Shown here: one piece after another, positions 17,155 to 24,898 of the stretch
Layout: each line of letters begins with the position of its first letter
Position numbering within the stretch: the first letter of the stretch is position 1
Source of the DNA: Rubrivivax sp.
Lineage (GTDB): Bacteria; Pseudomonadota; Gammaproteobacteria; Burkholderiales; Burkholderiaceae_C
Direction: 5' to 3'
NCBI GenBank assembly: GCA_019635315.1
Contig: JAHBZT010000002.1
Location: 806,001 to 870,000 of the forward strand
DNA length: 64,000 nucleotides
The notes under the pieces: model-generated
Seen by the model: only the letters and a program-made list of their open reading frames with translations
Told to the model about the DNA's origin: nothing
The model's database searches: none
Program-made: the position numbers and the translations under genes

Positions 17155-18339
17155 ATGAACAAGCCCGAAATCTATGTCGTCAGCGCAACGCGGACCGCCA
17201 TTGGCAGCTTTGGCGGTGCGCTGAAGGACGTGCCGCTGTCGCAACTGGCCAGCACGGCGGTACGCGAGGCCATCGCCCGCGCCGGCACCGACGCCGCCAG
17301 CATCGGCCACGTGGTGCTGGGCAACGTCATCCCCACCGAACCGCGCGACGCCTACCTGGCGCGCGTGGCCGCCATCGAGGCCGGCATTCCGAACGAGACG
17401 CCGGCATTCAACGTCAACCGGCTGTGCGGCTCGGGCCTGCAAGCCATCATTTCTGCGGCGCAAACGCTGCTGCTTGGCGACGCCGAGATCGCCATCGGAG
17501 GTGGCGCCGAGTCGATGAGCCGCGGGCCCTACCTGCTGCCTGCCGCGCGCTGGGGGGCACGCATGGGCGATGCGCCCATGACCGACTACATGCTCGGCGT
17601 GCTGCACGACCCCTTCCATGCCATCCACATGGGCATCACGGCCGAAAACGTTGCTGCCAGCGCAGGCATCACGCGCGAAATGCAGGACGCGCTGGCGGTG
17701 GCCAGTCAGCAGCGCGCGGCCCGCGCCATCGCCGAAGGCAGGTTCAAGAGCCAGATCGTCGCCGTCACCATGGCCACGCGCCAGGGCACTGTGGTCTTCG
17801 ACACTGACGAGCATGTGCGCGGCAATGTGACCCTGGAGCAGTTGGCGGCCATGAAGCCGGCTTTCAAGAAGGACGGTTCGGTGACGGCCGGCAACGCCTC
17901 GGGTCTGAACGACGCCGCATCGGCCGTGGTTCTGGCCACCGGCGCCGCCGTCCAGGCGCGCGGGCTCAAGCCGCTGGCTCGGCTGGTGGCCTACGCCCAC
18001 GCCGGCGTGGACCCCAAGCTGATGGGCCTGGGCCCGGTACCGGCCTCGCGCCTGGCCCTCAAACGCGCCGGCCTCGGCGTCAACGACCTCGACGTGGTCG
18101 AGTCCAACGAAGCCTTTGCCGCGCAGGCCTGCGCCGTGACGCGCGCCCTCGAACTCGACCCCGCCAAGGTCAACCCGAACGGCTCGGGCATCTCGCTCGG
18201 CCATCCGGTGGGCGCCACGGGCGCGATCATCACCACCAAGGCGCTGTACGAGTTGCAGCGCATCCAGGGGCGCTACGCGCTGGTGACGATGTGCATCGGC
18301 GGCGGGCAGGGCATCGCCGCGATCTTCGAGCGCGCCTGA
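17155..18339 (+). CDS. Acetyl-CoA C-acetyltransferase (thiolase)
   Basis: This 394-residue thiolase shows the complete catalytic set: nucleophilic Cys91 in NRLCGSGLQ, His350 in GHPVGATG and Cys380 in MCIGGGQG, plus VESNEAFAAQ. The length matches biosynthetic/degradative acetoacetyl-CoA thiolases. It would cleave a 3-ketoacyl-CoA with CoA, or run in the condensing direction, in the cytoplasm. As last gene of the mutase operon, 48 bp after the small unknown gene, it could perform the final thiolysis of the rearranged carbon skeleton. A good ribosome site (CGGAGA) precedes the ATG. Confidence 0.93.
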   Translation: MNKPEIYVVSATRTAIGSFGGALKDVPLSQLASTAVREAIARAGTDAASIGHVVLGNVIPTEPRDAYLARVAAIEAGIPNETPAFNVNRLCGSGLQAIISAAQTLLLGDAEIAIGGGAESMSRGPYLLPAARWGARMGDAPMTDYMLGVLHDPFHAIHMGITAENVAASAGITREMQDALAVASQQRAARAIAEGRFKSQIVAVTMATRQGTVVFDTDEHVRGNVTLEQLAAMKPAFKKDGSVTAGNASGLNDAASAVVLATGAAVQARGLKPLARLVAYAHAGVDPKLMGLGPVPASRLALKRAGLGVNDLDVVESNEAFAAQACAVTRALELDPAKVNPNGSGISLGHPVGATGAIITTKALYELQRIQGRYALVTMCIGGGQGIAAIFERA

Positions 18340-18351
18340 CGCGGCCCGCCG

Positions 18352-18365
18352 AGGCGCTGGCGCCT
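18352..18365. terminator. Possible bidirectional terminator hairpin
   Basis: AGGCGC and GCGCCT form a perfect 6-bp stem with a TG loop in the 39-bp gap between the convergent thiolase and SDR genes. No T-run is present on either side, so termination efficiency is uncertain. Confidence 0.3.
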
Positions 18366-18378
18366 GGGCGGCCTTGGC

Positions 18379-19137
18379 CTACAGGAACTCGGTGCCGCCG
18401 TCGACCATCAAGGTCTGCCCGGTCATGAAGTGGCTGTCGGCCGACAGCAGGAAGGCAATGGTGCCGACCAGGTCACCGGCCTCGAGGTTGCGTTGCAGCG
18501 CCTGGCTTCCGGCAATGGCCTTGGTGACCTGCTCGTGCTTGGCGCCGAAGTAGCTCGTCGTTCCCTCGGTCAGCACCAGCGACGGCGCCACTGAATTGAC
18601 GCGGATCCAGTCGCGCCCCAGTTCGCGCGCCAGGCAGCGCGTGATGCCGATGACCGCCGCCTTGGACACGCCGTAGTCGATGGCATACGCCATGCCGTGC
18701 ACGGCGGCCAGCGACGAGATGTTGACGATGCTGCCGCCGCCGGCCTTGCGGATCTGCGGCACGGCTGCCTTGCACATCTGCCAGATGCCCTTCACGTTGA
18801 CGTTCATCACCGCGTCCCACTGCTTCTCCTCGATCTGGTCGAAGCGGGCACCCTTGATGTCGGCGTAAAGCGCAGCGTTGTTGACCTGGCCGTCGAGCCG
18901 GCCGAACTCGGCCACGGCCACCTCGACCGAGGCCAGGCAGGACGCCATGTCGGTCACGTCCAGACGCAGCGCCACGGCGCGACCGCCTGCGCCGCAGATC
19001 GCGGCAACGGTTTCGTCGCACGGCCGCAGGTCGCCACACACCACCGCCGCGCCCTCGGCGGCGAGCCGCTCGGAAAAGCCTCTGCCCAAGCCGCGCGCGG
19101 CGCCGGTGACGATGACGACTCGTTCCTTCATTGTCAT
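18379..19137 (-). CDS. Short-chain dehydrogenase/reductase
   Basis: This 252-residue classical SDR has the nucleotide-binding TGAARGLGRG, NNAALYA, and the catalytic Ser-Tyr-Lys set in INISS and YGVSKAA. It would oxidise an alcohol or dihydrodiol, or reduce a ketone, with NAD(P)H in the cytoplasm. Its start overlaps the stop of the Rieske oxygenase gene by 4 bases (ATGA), so the two are translationally coupled. This suggests it acts on the oxygenase product, for instance as a cis-diol dehydrogenase. The exact substrate is not visible. Confidence 0.9.
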   Translation of the reverse strand: MTMKERVVIVTGAARGLGRGFSERLAAEGAAVVCGDLRPCDETVAAICGAGGRAVALRLDVTDMASCLASVEVAVAEFGRLDGQVNNAALYADIKGARFDQIEEKQWDAVMNVNVKGIWQMCKAAVPQIRKAGGGSIVNISSLAAVHGMAYAIDYGVSKAAVIGITRCLARELGRDWIRVNSVAPSLVLTEGTTSYFGAKHEQVTKAIAGSQALQRNLEAGDLVGTIAFLLSADSHFMTGQTLMVDGGTEFL

Positions 19138-20309
19138 GCTGTCTCCCCTGGTGGGCTGGTGTCACCGACGGCCTGCGCCACGGTACGCTGAAAGTAGGCC
19201 AGCGCGGGTTCGTTGCGCCCGTAGGTGGCATGGGTCTGGGCCCCGGATGCAAAGCCGCGTTGCATGCCTTCGCTGGCCGGGAAGTCCTCGTCGCAGACGG
19301 TGCGGATGGTCAGATCCATGTTGCGCTGCCAGTGGCGGCGCGCGCTGTCGGAGTCGACCGGATGGGGCACGTGGAAGTCGAGGTACATGGTGCACTCGTC
19401 GACCTTGCCCGCCGTCGGGTAGACACGCCAGGTCTCGACATGGTCGACCTGCACGACGAAGACCGTGTTCGGGAACAGCACGTAGACGAGGGTGTGGTGG
19501 GCGATCAGGTCCCACTCGCTTTCGGGCAGGCCGCGCTGGCGCTCCAGGCTGCGCCGCGGCAGTACCTCGCGCAAGTGCAGGCCGAATGGTTTGAACAGAC
19601 ACAGGTTGGGGTGGAAGAGCGGCGCCACCGAGTCGCGATGCAGCACGCTGAAATGGTAGCTCTCGAGGAAGGTGTCGATGACCAGCTTCCAGTTCATCTG
19701 GCGCTGGATCTGGCGCGTCTCGTAGTGGTGGTAGCCGGCCAGGCCGAAGGACGCGAACTCGGCGTCGAGTTCCCCCAGGAAGCCCTGGGCATCGATCTCC
19801 AGGCCCTCCGGGCCGACGCTGGGCTGCACCCACAGCATGCCGTGGCGTTCGGCCAGCGGCAGCGGCGCCAGGCCGTAGGCGGCCTTGTCCACACCGGGGA
19901 AGTTGCGCTGGTCGGGAATGCCACGCAACTCGCCCTCCAGGCCGTAGGTCCAGCCGTGGTAGGGGCAGACGAAATTATTCTGCCGACCACAGCCTTCGGC
20001 CAGGCGTGCACCACGGTGCCGGCAGACATTGTGGAAGGCCCGCGCCCGGCCGTCCTTGCCGCGCACCACCAGGATCGGGATGCCGCTGAGGTCATCGGTG
20101 AAGTGGTCGCCCGGCTGCGGGATCTGGTTGGACAGGCCCATCAACAGCGGGTACTTGCGGAACAGCAGCGCCGACTCGCGCGCCAGGCGCTGCGGGCAGG
20201 TATAGGCCGTCACCGGGTTGAAGCTCACCGCGTCGGCCAGATCGGTGGTGCCGGCGTCGAGGTGGGCGAATGCCTGGCGCATCAGCGCCACCTGTTCGTC
20301 GCGGTTCAT
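19134..20309 (-). CDS. Rieske non-haem iron oxygenase, catalytic (alpha) subunit
   Basis: This 391-residue protein has an N-terminal Rieske [2Fe-2S] domain with Cys96-x-His98 (NVCRHRG) and Cys115-xx-His118 (CPYHGW). A C-terminal domain holds mononuclear iron ligands His219 and His224 in ESYHFSVLH. Such enzymes use O2 and electrons from a separate reductase to hydroxylate or demethylate aromatic and alicyclic substrates. No small subunit, ferredoxin or reductase gene is nearby, so it must borrow electron-transfer partners. It is coupled to the SDR behind it and divergent from a Bug receptor gene, suggesting an uptake/oxidation pair. Substrate unknown. Confidence 0.9.
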   Translation of the reverse strand: MNRDEQVALMRQAFAHLDAGTTDLADAVSFNPVTAYTCPQRLARESALLFRKYPLLMGLSNQIPQPGDHFTDDLSGIPILVVRGKDGRARAFHNVCRHRGARLAEGCGRQNNFVCPYHGWTYGLEGELRGIPDQRNFPGVDKAAYGLAPLPLAERHGMLWVQPSVGPEGLEIDAQGFLGELDAEFASFGLAGYHHYETRQIQRQMNWKLVIDTFLESYHFSVLHRDSVAPLFHPNLCLFKPFGLHLREVLPRRSLERQRGLPESEWDLIAHHTLVYVLFPNTVFVVQVDHVETWRVYPTAGKVDECTMYLDFHVPHPVDSDSARRHWQRNMDLTIRTVCDEDFPASEGMQRGFASGAQTHATYGRNEPALAYFQRTVAQAVGDTSPPGETA

Positions 20310-20345
20310 GGCTTCTCCCGATGCATTTGCGGGAACGCGATGTTA

Positions 20346-20356
20346 GTTTGCCAAAC
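20346..20356. promoter_or_regulatory. Small palindrome in the Rieske/Bug divergent promoter region
   Basis: GTTTGCCAAAC is a perfect 5-bp-arm palindrome with a one-base centre, in the 167-bp gap between the divergent Rieske and Bug genes. Its position suits an operator controlling both directions. No regulator gene is adjacent. Confidence 0.35.
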
Positions 20357-20476
20357 GTACGCTAGGTAGACCATCCACCAAGCGACCTGTCAGTCGACGG
20401 TGGGCCTAACGCAATCTCGCGTCGGCCGGCACTACGGCCGCGCGGCCTGCCCAGGCATAGCGGCAACGGAGGAATC

Positions 20477-21451
20477 ATGTTCAGACTCAAATTCTCGGCG
20501 GTCGCGCTGCTCACACTGGCCTGCTTGGCCGATGTTCACGCGCAGACCGCACAGACCTACCCGGCAAAGCCGATTCGTTTCATCGTGCCCTATGCCCCTG
20601 GCGGCAGCACGAGCCAGGTGGCACGGCTGGTGGCGGACAAGATGACCGAGAGCTGGGGCCAGCAGGTGCTGGTCGACAACCGGGGCGGGGCCAACACCGT
20701 GATCGGCACCGACGCGCTGGCGAAATCAGCGCCCGACGGCTACACGATCGCGCTGCACACATCCACCCTGGCCACCTTGCAGCACCTGCTGCCCACGCTG
20801 CCGTTCGACCCGATCAAGGATTTCATGCCGGTGACGACTCTCGTCACCACCCAACTGGTGCTGGTCCTGCACCCGTCGGTGCCGGCGAACAGTGTCAAGG
20901 AGTTCATCGCCCTGGCCAAGGCCAAGCCGAACGAGCTGAACTTCGCTGCCGTCGGCACCGGCAGCTCGACCCACCTGGCGGGCGAGATGTTCAAGACTGT
21001 GGCCGGCGTGAAGATGCAGCATGTGCCTTACAAGGGCACGGCACCGGCGTTGACCGATCTGATCGGCGGCCAGATTCAGCTCAATTTCGATACGCCCATC
21101 ACCTCGTTGCCGCACATCCGCGCCGGCAAGCTCAAGGCGATCGCGGTGACCGGCAAGGCGCGCCTGGCCAGCATGCCGGATGTGCCCACGTTCGCCGAAG
21201 CCGGTCTGCCCGACTACGACTTCCAGTTGTGGTTCGGGGTACTCGCGCCGGCCGGAACACCGAAGGACATTGTCGACAAGCTGGCGACCGAGATCACCAG
21301 AATCCTGGCGCTGCCCGATGTGAAGGAGAACTTGACGGCGCAGGCGATCGACCCTCAGAGCATGGGACCCGCCCAGTTCGGCGCGATGATCAAGAACGAC
21401 ATCGAACGCTACGGCAAGGTCATCAAGGCCGCCGGGATCAAGATCGAGTAG
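20477..21451 (+). CDS. Bug/TTT-family periplasmic solute-binding receptor
   Basis: This 324-residue protein has a Sec signal peptide ending at VHAQ and a mature N-terminus YPAKPIRFIVPYAPGGSTSQ, with VPYKGTAPALTDLIGG in the ligand pocket; all are Bug family hallmarks. GGAGG lies seven bases before the ATG. It is divergent from the Rieske oxygenase and 87 bp ahead of the BadH-like dehydrogenase, so it may capture the carboxylate degraded by this cluster. No TctA/B membrane genes are present; uptake may rely on the Liv-type ABC system downstream or on distant partners. Ligand unknown. Confidence 0.9.
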   Translation: MFRLKFSAVALLTLACLADVHAQTAQTYPAKPIRFIVPYAPGGSTSQVARLVADKMTESWGQQVLVDNRGGANTVIGTDALAKSAPDGYTIALHTSTLATLQHLLPTLPFDPIKDFMPVTTLVTTQLVLVLHPSVPANSVKEFIALAKAKPNELNFAAVGTGSSTHLAGEMFKTVAGVKMQHVPYKGTAPALTDLIGGQIQLNFDTPITSLPHIRAGKLKAIAVTGKARLASMPDVPTFAEAGLPDYDFQLWFGVLAPAGTPKDIVDKLATEITRILALPDVKENLTAQAIDPQSMGPAQFGAMIKNDIERYGKVIKAAGIKIE

Positions 21452-21470
21452 GCGGCGCCCCAAGTCAAAC

Positions 21471-21494
21471 TAACACCTGTTCGGTTGTTATACT
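21471..21494 (+). promoter_or_regulatory. Promoter and operator-like repeat before the BadH-like gene
   Basis: TAACACCTGTTCGGTTGTTA (21471-21490) has inverted ends TAACA/TGTTA and overlaps a good -10 box TATACT (21489-21494), 45 bp before the ATG. A repressor bound here would cover the promoter. No clear -35 is visible. Confidence 0.45.
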
Positions 21495-21538
21495 GAAAAA
21501 CCGGCGCCCGGAGGCGCTCTCACAGGCAAAGGAACATC

Positions 21539-22333
21539 ATGGATCTCGAACTGAAAAACAAGTCCGTCATCGTCACCGGCGGCGGCTCCAACATCGGCCG
21601 TGCCATCGTGCTGGCGTTCGCCGGCGAAGGCGCCCACATCACGATTGGCGATGTCGACACCGCGCAGGCCGACAAGACGGCCGAGTTCGCCACCAAGCTG
21701 GGCGCTGCATCGGTGCAGGTGATCAAGACCGACGTCACCAGCCTCGAGCAGGTGCAGGCCATGTTCAAGGCGGCGACCGACAAACACGGGCGGGTCGACG
21801 TGCTGGTCAACAACGTCGGCTGGGACAACCTGATGTTCTTCACCCAGACGACGCCCGACTTCTGGCGCAAGGTGATCGACATCAACTACGTCGGCGTGCT
21901 CAACTGCACCAAGACCGCGCTCGACCTGATGATCAAGCAGAACGGCGGCGCCATCGTCTCGATCAGCTCCGACGCCAGCCGCCAGGGCGAGCCGCGCGAA
22001 GCCGTCTATGGCGGCGTGAAGGCGGCGGTCAACAGCTTCATGAAGACGATCGCCAAGGAGAACGGCCGCTACGGCATCCGCTGCAACGTGGTCTGCCCCG
22101 GCGTGACCATCCCCGAAACCACCGACGAGGTGGGCGGCAACAGCATGTGGACCAACGCCGGAGCCATGTTCACGCCTGAGCAGATGGAGAAGGTCACCAA
22201 GAGCCTGCCGCTTCGCAAGGTCGGCCGGCCGCAGGACATCGCCAACGCCGTGGCCTTCCTGGCGTCGAGCAAGGCCGGCCACGTGACCGGGCAGGTGCTG
22301 TCGGTCTCCGGTGGCTACAGCATGATCGGCTGA
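21539..22333 (+). CDS. badH: BadH-like 2-hydroxycyclohexanecarboxyl-CoA dehydrogenase (SDR)
   Basis: This 264-residue SDR has the NAD-binding TGGGSNIGRA, NNVGWDN, and the catalytic SSDASRQ/YGGVKAAV stretch with Tyr and Lys. Several segments recall Rhodopseudomonas BadH: the NNxGWD loop, SSDA, NVVCPG and the C-terminal GQVLSVSGGYSM. BadH oxidises 2-hydroxycyclohexane-1-carboxyl-CoA to the 2-keto form. The next gene, 11 bp downstream, is a strong BadI homologue that uses exactly this product, which supports the call. Other 3-hydroxyacyl-CoA SDRs remain possible. A promoter with an operator-like repeat lies directly upstream. Confidence 0.7.
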   Translation: MDLELKNKSVIVTGGGSNIGRAIVLAFAGEGAHITIGDVDTAQADKTAEFATKLGAASVQVIKTDVTSLEQVQAMFKAATDKHGRVDVLVNNVGWDNLMFFTQTTPDFWRKVIDINYVGVLNCTKTALDLMIKQNGGAIVSISSDASRQGEPREAVYGGVKAAVNSFMKTIAKENGRYGIRCNVVCPGVTIPETTDEVGGNSMWTNAGAMFTPEQMEKVTKSLPLRKVGRPQDIANAVAFLASSKAGHVTGQVLSVSGGYSMIG

Positions 22334-22344
22334 GGGGCAGGCCC

Positions 22345-23136
22345 ATGAGCTACCAGGACATCGTCTACGAGGAGCGCGACCAGATCGCCTACATCTCGAT
22401 CAACCGGCCCGACGTGATGAACGCGTTCCGCGGCCAGACGGTCGAGGAGATGCTGCACGCCATGATGAAGGCGGGCTGGGACAAGAACATCGCAGCCATC
22501 GTGATCGGCGGCACCGGTGATCGCGCGTTCTGCACCGGCGGCGACCAGTCTGCGCACTCCGGCCAGTATGATGGCCGCGGGACTGCTGGCCTGCCTATCG
22601 AGGAACTGCACAGCGTGATCCGCGACGTGCCCAAGCCGGTGATCGCGCGCGTACAGGGTTATGCCATCGGCGGCGGCAACGTGATCGCCACGCTGTGCGA
22701 CATGACCATCGCTTCTGACAAGGCGGTGTTCGGTCAGGTCGGCCCCAAGGTCGGCTCGGTCGATCCCGGCTGGGGCACGGCCTACCTGGCACAGGTGGTC
22801 GGCGAGAAGAAGGCGCGCGAGATCTGGTACATGTGCCGGCGCTACAGCGCACAAGAGGCACTGGCCATGGGGCTGGTCAACGTGGTCGTGCCTCACGCAC
22901 AACTCGATGCCGAGGTTGCCAAGTGGGGGCGCGAGATCGTCGAGAAGAGCCCGACGGCCATCGCCATCGCCAAGCGCTCGTTCAACGCCTCGACCGAGAA
23001 CATCCGCGGCATCGGTAGCCTGGGCATGCAGGCGCTCAGCCTGTACTACAACACCGACGAGTCCAAGGAGGGCGTGCGCGCCTTCCTGGAGAAGCGCAAG
23101 CCGAACTTCCGCAGGTTCGGCGCCGAAGAGGCCTGA
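22345..23136 (+). CDS. badI: BadI-like 2-ketocyclohexanecarboxyl-CoA hydrolase (ring-opening)
   Basis: This 263-residue crotonase-fold protein closely resembles BadI as I remember it: FCTGGDQS, YDGRGT, EELHSVIRDVPKPVIARV, GPKVGSVDPGWGT and VVGEKKAREIWYMC. BadI hydrolytically opens 2-ketocyclohexanecarboxyl-CoA to pimelyl-CoA in cyclohexanecarboxylate and anaerobic benzoate degradation. MenB (naphthoyl-CoA synthase) is the nearest alternative family, but there are no other menaquinone genes and the BadH-like gene is 11 bp upstream. The window therefore probably encodes degradation of a cyclohexane-ring acid. SD-like GAGGGGCAGG precedes the ATG. Confidence 0.82.
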   Translation: MSYQDIVYEERDQIAYISINRPDVMNAFRGQTVEEMLHAMMKAGWDKNIAAIVIGGTGDRAFCTGGDQSAHSGQYDGRGTAGLPIEELHSVIRDVPKPVIARVQGYAIGGGNVIATLCDMTIASDKAVFGQVGPKVGSVDPGWGTAYLAQVVGEKKAREIWYMCRRYSAQEALAMGLVNVVVPHAQLDAEVAKWGREIVEKSPTAIAIAKRSFNASTENIRGIGSLGMQALSLYYNTDESKEGVRAFLEKRKPNFRRFGAEEA

Positions 23137-23188
23137 CCTCGGGGCGGTGGCACGCCGGACGGCGGGTTTCCCCGCAATCGAACGAAAC

Positions 23189-23202
23189 CTAACTACCGTT
23201 AG
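23189..23202. promoter_or_regulatory. Putative operator before the Liv-type ABC operon
   Basis: CTAACTACCGTTAG has perfect 5-bp arms (CTAAC/GTTAG) around TACC and lies about 90 bp before the livF-like gene, in the 153-bp gap after the BadI-like gene. The AT-rich TTATCGTATATGG follows and may hold the -10 region. This suggests a second, separately regulated promoter for the transport genes. Confidence 0.4.
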
Positions 23203-23289
23203 ATTATCGTATATGGTGCAGCCAGGCTGCGCCGCCGATGCCGCCGCAGGGCGGCGCGCCCTCCGGACCCGCCGAGCCGCCTCAACCTG

Positions 23290-24081
23290 ATGCTGACCCT
23301 GACCAATGTTCAGATCGTCTATGACAACACGATCGAAGCCGTTCGCGAGGCGTCGCTCGCGTTGGGCCCGAAGCAGATCGTCGCCCTGCTGGGCGCCAAC
23401 GGAGCCGGCAAGTCCACGACGCTGAAAGCCATCAGCGGCGTGCTCTACCCCGAAGACGGTGAGGTCAAGGGCGGCCAGATCACGTTCGAGGGCCAGCCGC
23501 TGACCGGCATGACGCCCGACCGCATCGTGCGCGCCGGCATCGTCATGGTGCCCGAGGGCCGGCGCCTGTTCGACCAGCTCACGGTCGAGGAAAACCTGCT
23601 GATGGGCGGCTACACGCGCTCGGTGGCCGAGTCCAAGCTCGGCCTGGAGCGTGTCTACGCCACGTTCCCGCGCCTGACGCCCAAGCGCGCCACGGTTTCA
23701 GGCTATCTGTCCGGCGGCGAGCAGCAGATGGTGGCCATCGGCCGCGCGCTGATGTCGGCGCCGAAGCTGCTGATGCTCGACGAACCCACGCTCGGGCTGG
23801 CGCCGCAGATCTGCGAGGAGATCTTCGCCATCGTCATCCGGCTGTGCCGGCAGGACGGGGTGAGCATCCTGCTGGTCGAGCAGAACGCGCAGATGGCGCT
23901 GTCCATCGCCGACACCGGCTACATCATGGAAAACGGCCGCGTCGTCCTCGACGGCCCAGCCGACAAGATGCTGCGCAACGAAGACGTGCGCGAGTTCTAC
24001 CTCGGCTTCGGCGAGGGCGGCTCGCGCAAGAACATGCGCGAAGTGAAGCACTACAAGCGCCGCAAGCGCTGGTTGTCATGA
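23290..24081 (+). CDS. livF: Branched-chain amino acid-type ABC transporter ATPase (LivF-like)
   Basis: This 263-residue ATPase shows Walker A GANGAGKST, signature LSGGEQQ, Walker B LLMLDEPTLGLAP and the switch His region replaced by the LivF-typical VEQNAQ. LivF subunits energise import of branched-chain amino acids or, in catabolic clusters, aromatic and other carboxylates. It has a basic C-terminal tail (KHYKRRKRWL) not usual in LivF. It opens an operon with LivG, an acyl-CoA ligase, LivH, LivM and two receptors, so the transporter and the activating enzyme are made together. Confidence 0.92.
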   Translation: MLTLTNVQIVYDNTIEAVREASLALGPKQIVALLGANGAGKSTTLKAISGVLYPEDGEVKGGQITFEGQPLTGMTPDRIVRAGIVMVPEGRRLFDQLTVEENLLMGGYTRSVAESKLGLERVYATFPRLTPKRATVSGYLSGGEQQMVAIGRALMSAPKLLMLDEPTLGLAPQICEEIFAIVIRLCRQDGVSILLVEQNAQMALSIADTGYIMENGRVVLDGPADKMLRNEDVREFYLGFGEGGSRKNMREVKHYKRRKRWLS

Positions 24082-24118
24082 CCCACGCGCATGACCCACG
24101 AGCGGCGGAGCCACTGAC

Positions 24119-24898
24119 GTGAACGACATCCTCCTGCAGGTCGAAGGCCTGTCCAAGCGTTTCGGCGGCGTCGAAGCCGTGGCCGGCGTCAGCTTCCACG
24201 TCCGCCGTGGCGAGATCTACTCGCTGATCGGCCCGAACGGCGCCGGCAAGACCACCACCTTCAACATGATCAGCAGCGTCGTGCGCCCGAGCGGCGGCAC
24301 GGTGCACTTCGAGGGCCGCGACATTACCGGAACCCCCTCGCACCGCATGTCGGCCATCGGCATCGGCCGCACCTTCCAGAACCTGGCCGTGTTCAAGCAT
24401 GCCACCGTGGTGCAGAACCTGCTGGTCGGCCGCCACTGCCACATGCGCACCAATGTCTTCGACGCGGCCTGGTTCTTCGGTCGCGCCCGCCGCGAGGAAC
24501 TCGAACATCGGCGCAAGGTCGAGGAAATCATCGACTTCCTCGAGATCGAGGACATCCGCGACATGCCCGTGGGCGCCCTCTCCTACGGCATGCAGAAGCG
24601 CGTCGAACTCGGCCGCGCGCTGGCCACCGAGCCCAAGCTGCTGCTGCTCGACGAAATGGTCTCGGGCATGAATACCGAGGAAACCGAGGACATCGCGCGC
24701 TTCGTGCTCGACATCCGCGACGAACTCGGCATCACCGTGCTGATGGTCGAGCACGACATGGGCATCGTGATGGACATCTCCGACCGCATCTGCGTGCTCA
24801 ATTTCGGCCGAAAGATCGGCGAAGGCACACCGGCCGAAATCTCCGCCAACCCGGCGGTGATCGCCGCTTACCTGGGCGGCGCACAGGCGGCAGCATGA
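24119..24898 (+). CDS. livG: Branched-chain amino acid-type ABC transporter ATPase (LivG-like)
   Basis: This 259-residue ATPase has Walker A GPNGAGKTT, the LivG-typical IGRTFQNLAVF, signature SYGMQKR and Walker B LLLLDEMVSGMN. It pairs with the LivF-like ATPase 37 bp upstream. The start is GTG 24119; the ATG codons just upstream are out of frame or inside the gap. Its stop overlaps the acyl-CoA ligase ATG by 4 bases, so import and CoA activation are translationally linked. Confidence 0.92.
   Translation: MNDILLQVEGLSKRFGGVEAVAGVSFHVRRGEIYSLIGPNGAGKTTTFNMISSVVRPSGGTVHFEGRDITGTPSHRMSAIGIGRTFQNLAVFKHATVVQNLLVGRHCHMRTNVFDAAWFFGRARREELEHRRKVEEIIDFLEIEDIRDMPVGALSYGMQKRVELGRALATEPKLLLLDEMVSGMNTEETEDIARFVLDIRDELGITVLMVEHDMGIVMDISDRICVLNFGRKIGEGTPAEISANPAVIAAYLGGAQAAA

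Noticed and set aside
22345-23136. Naphthoyl-CoA synthase (MenB) as identity of the crotonase
   Set aside because: The fold is shared, but the detailed motifs and the BadH-like neighbour fit BadI better, and no other menaquinone genes are present.
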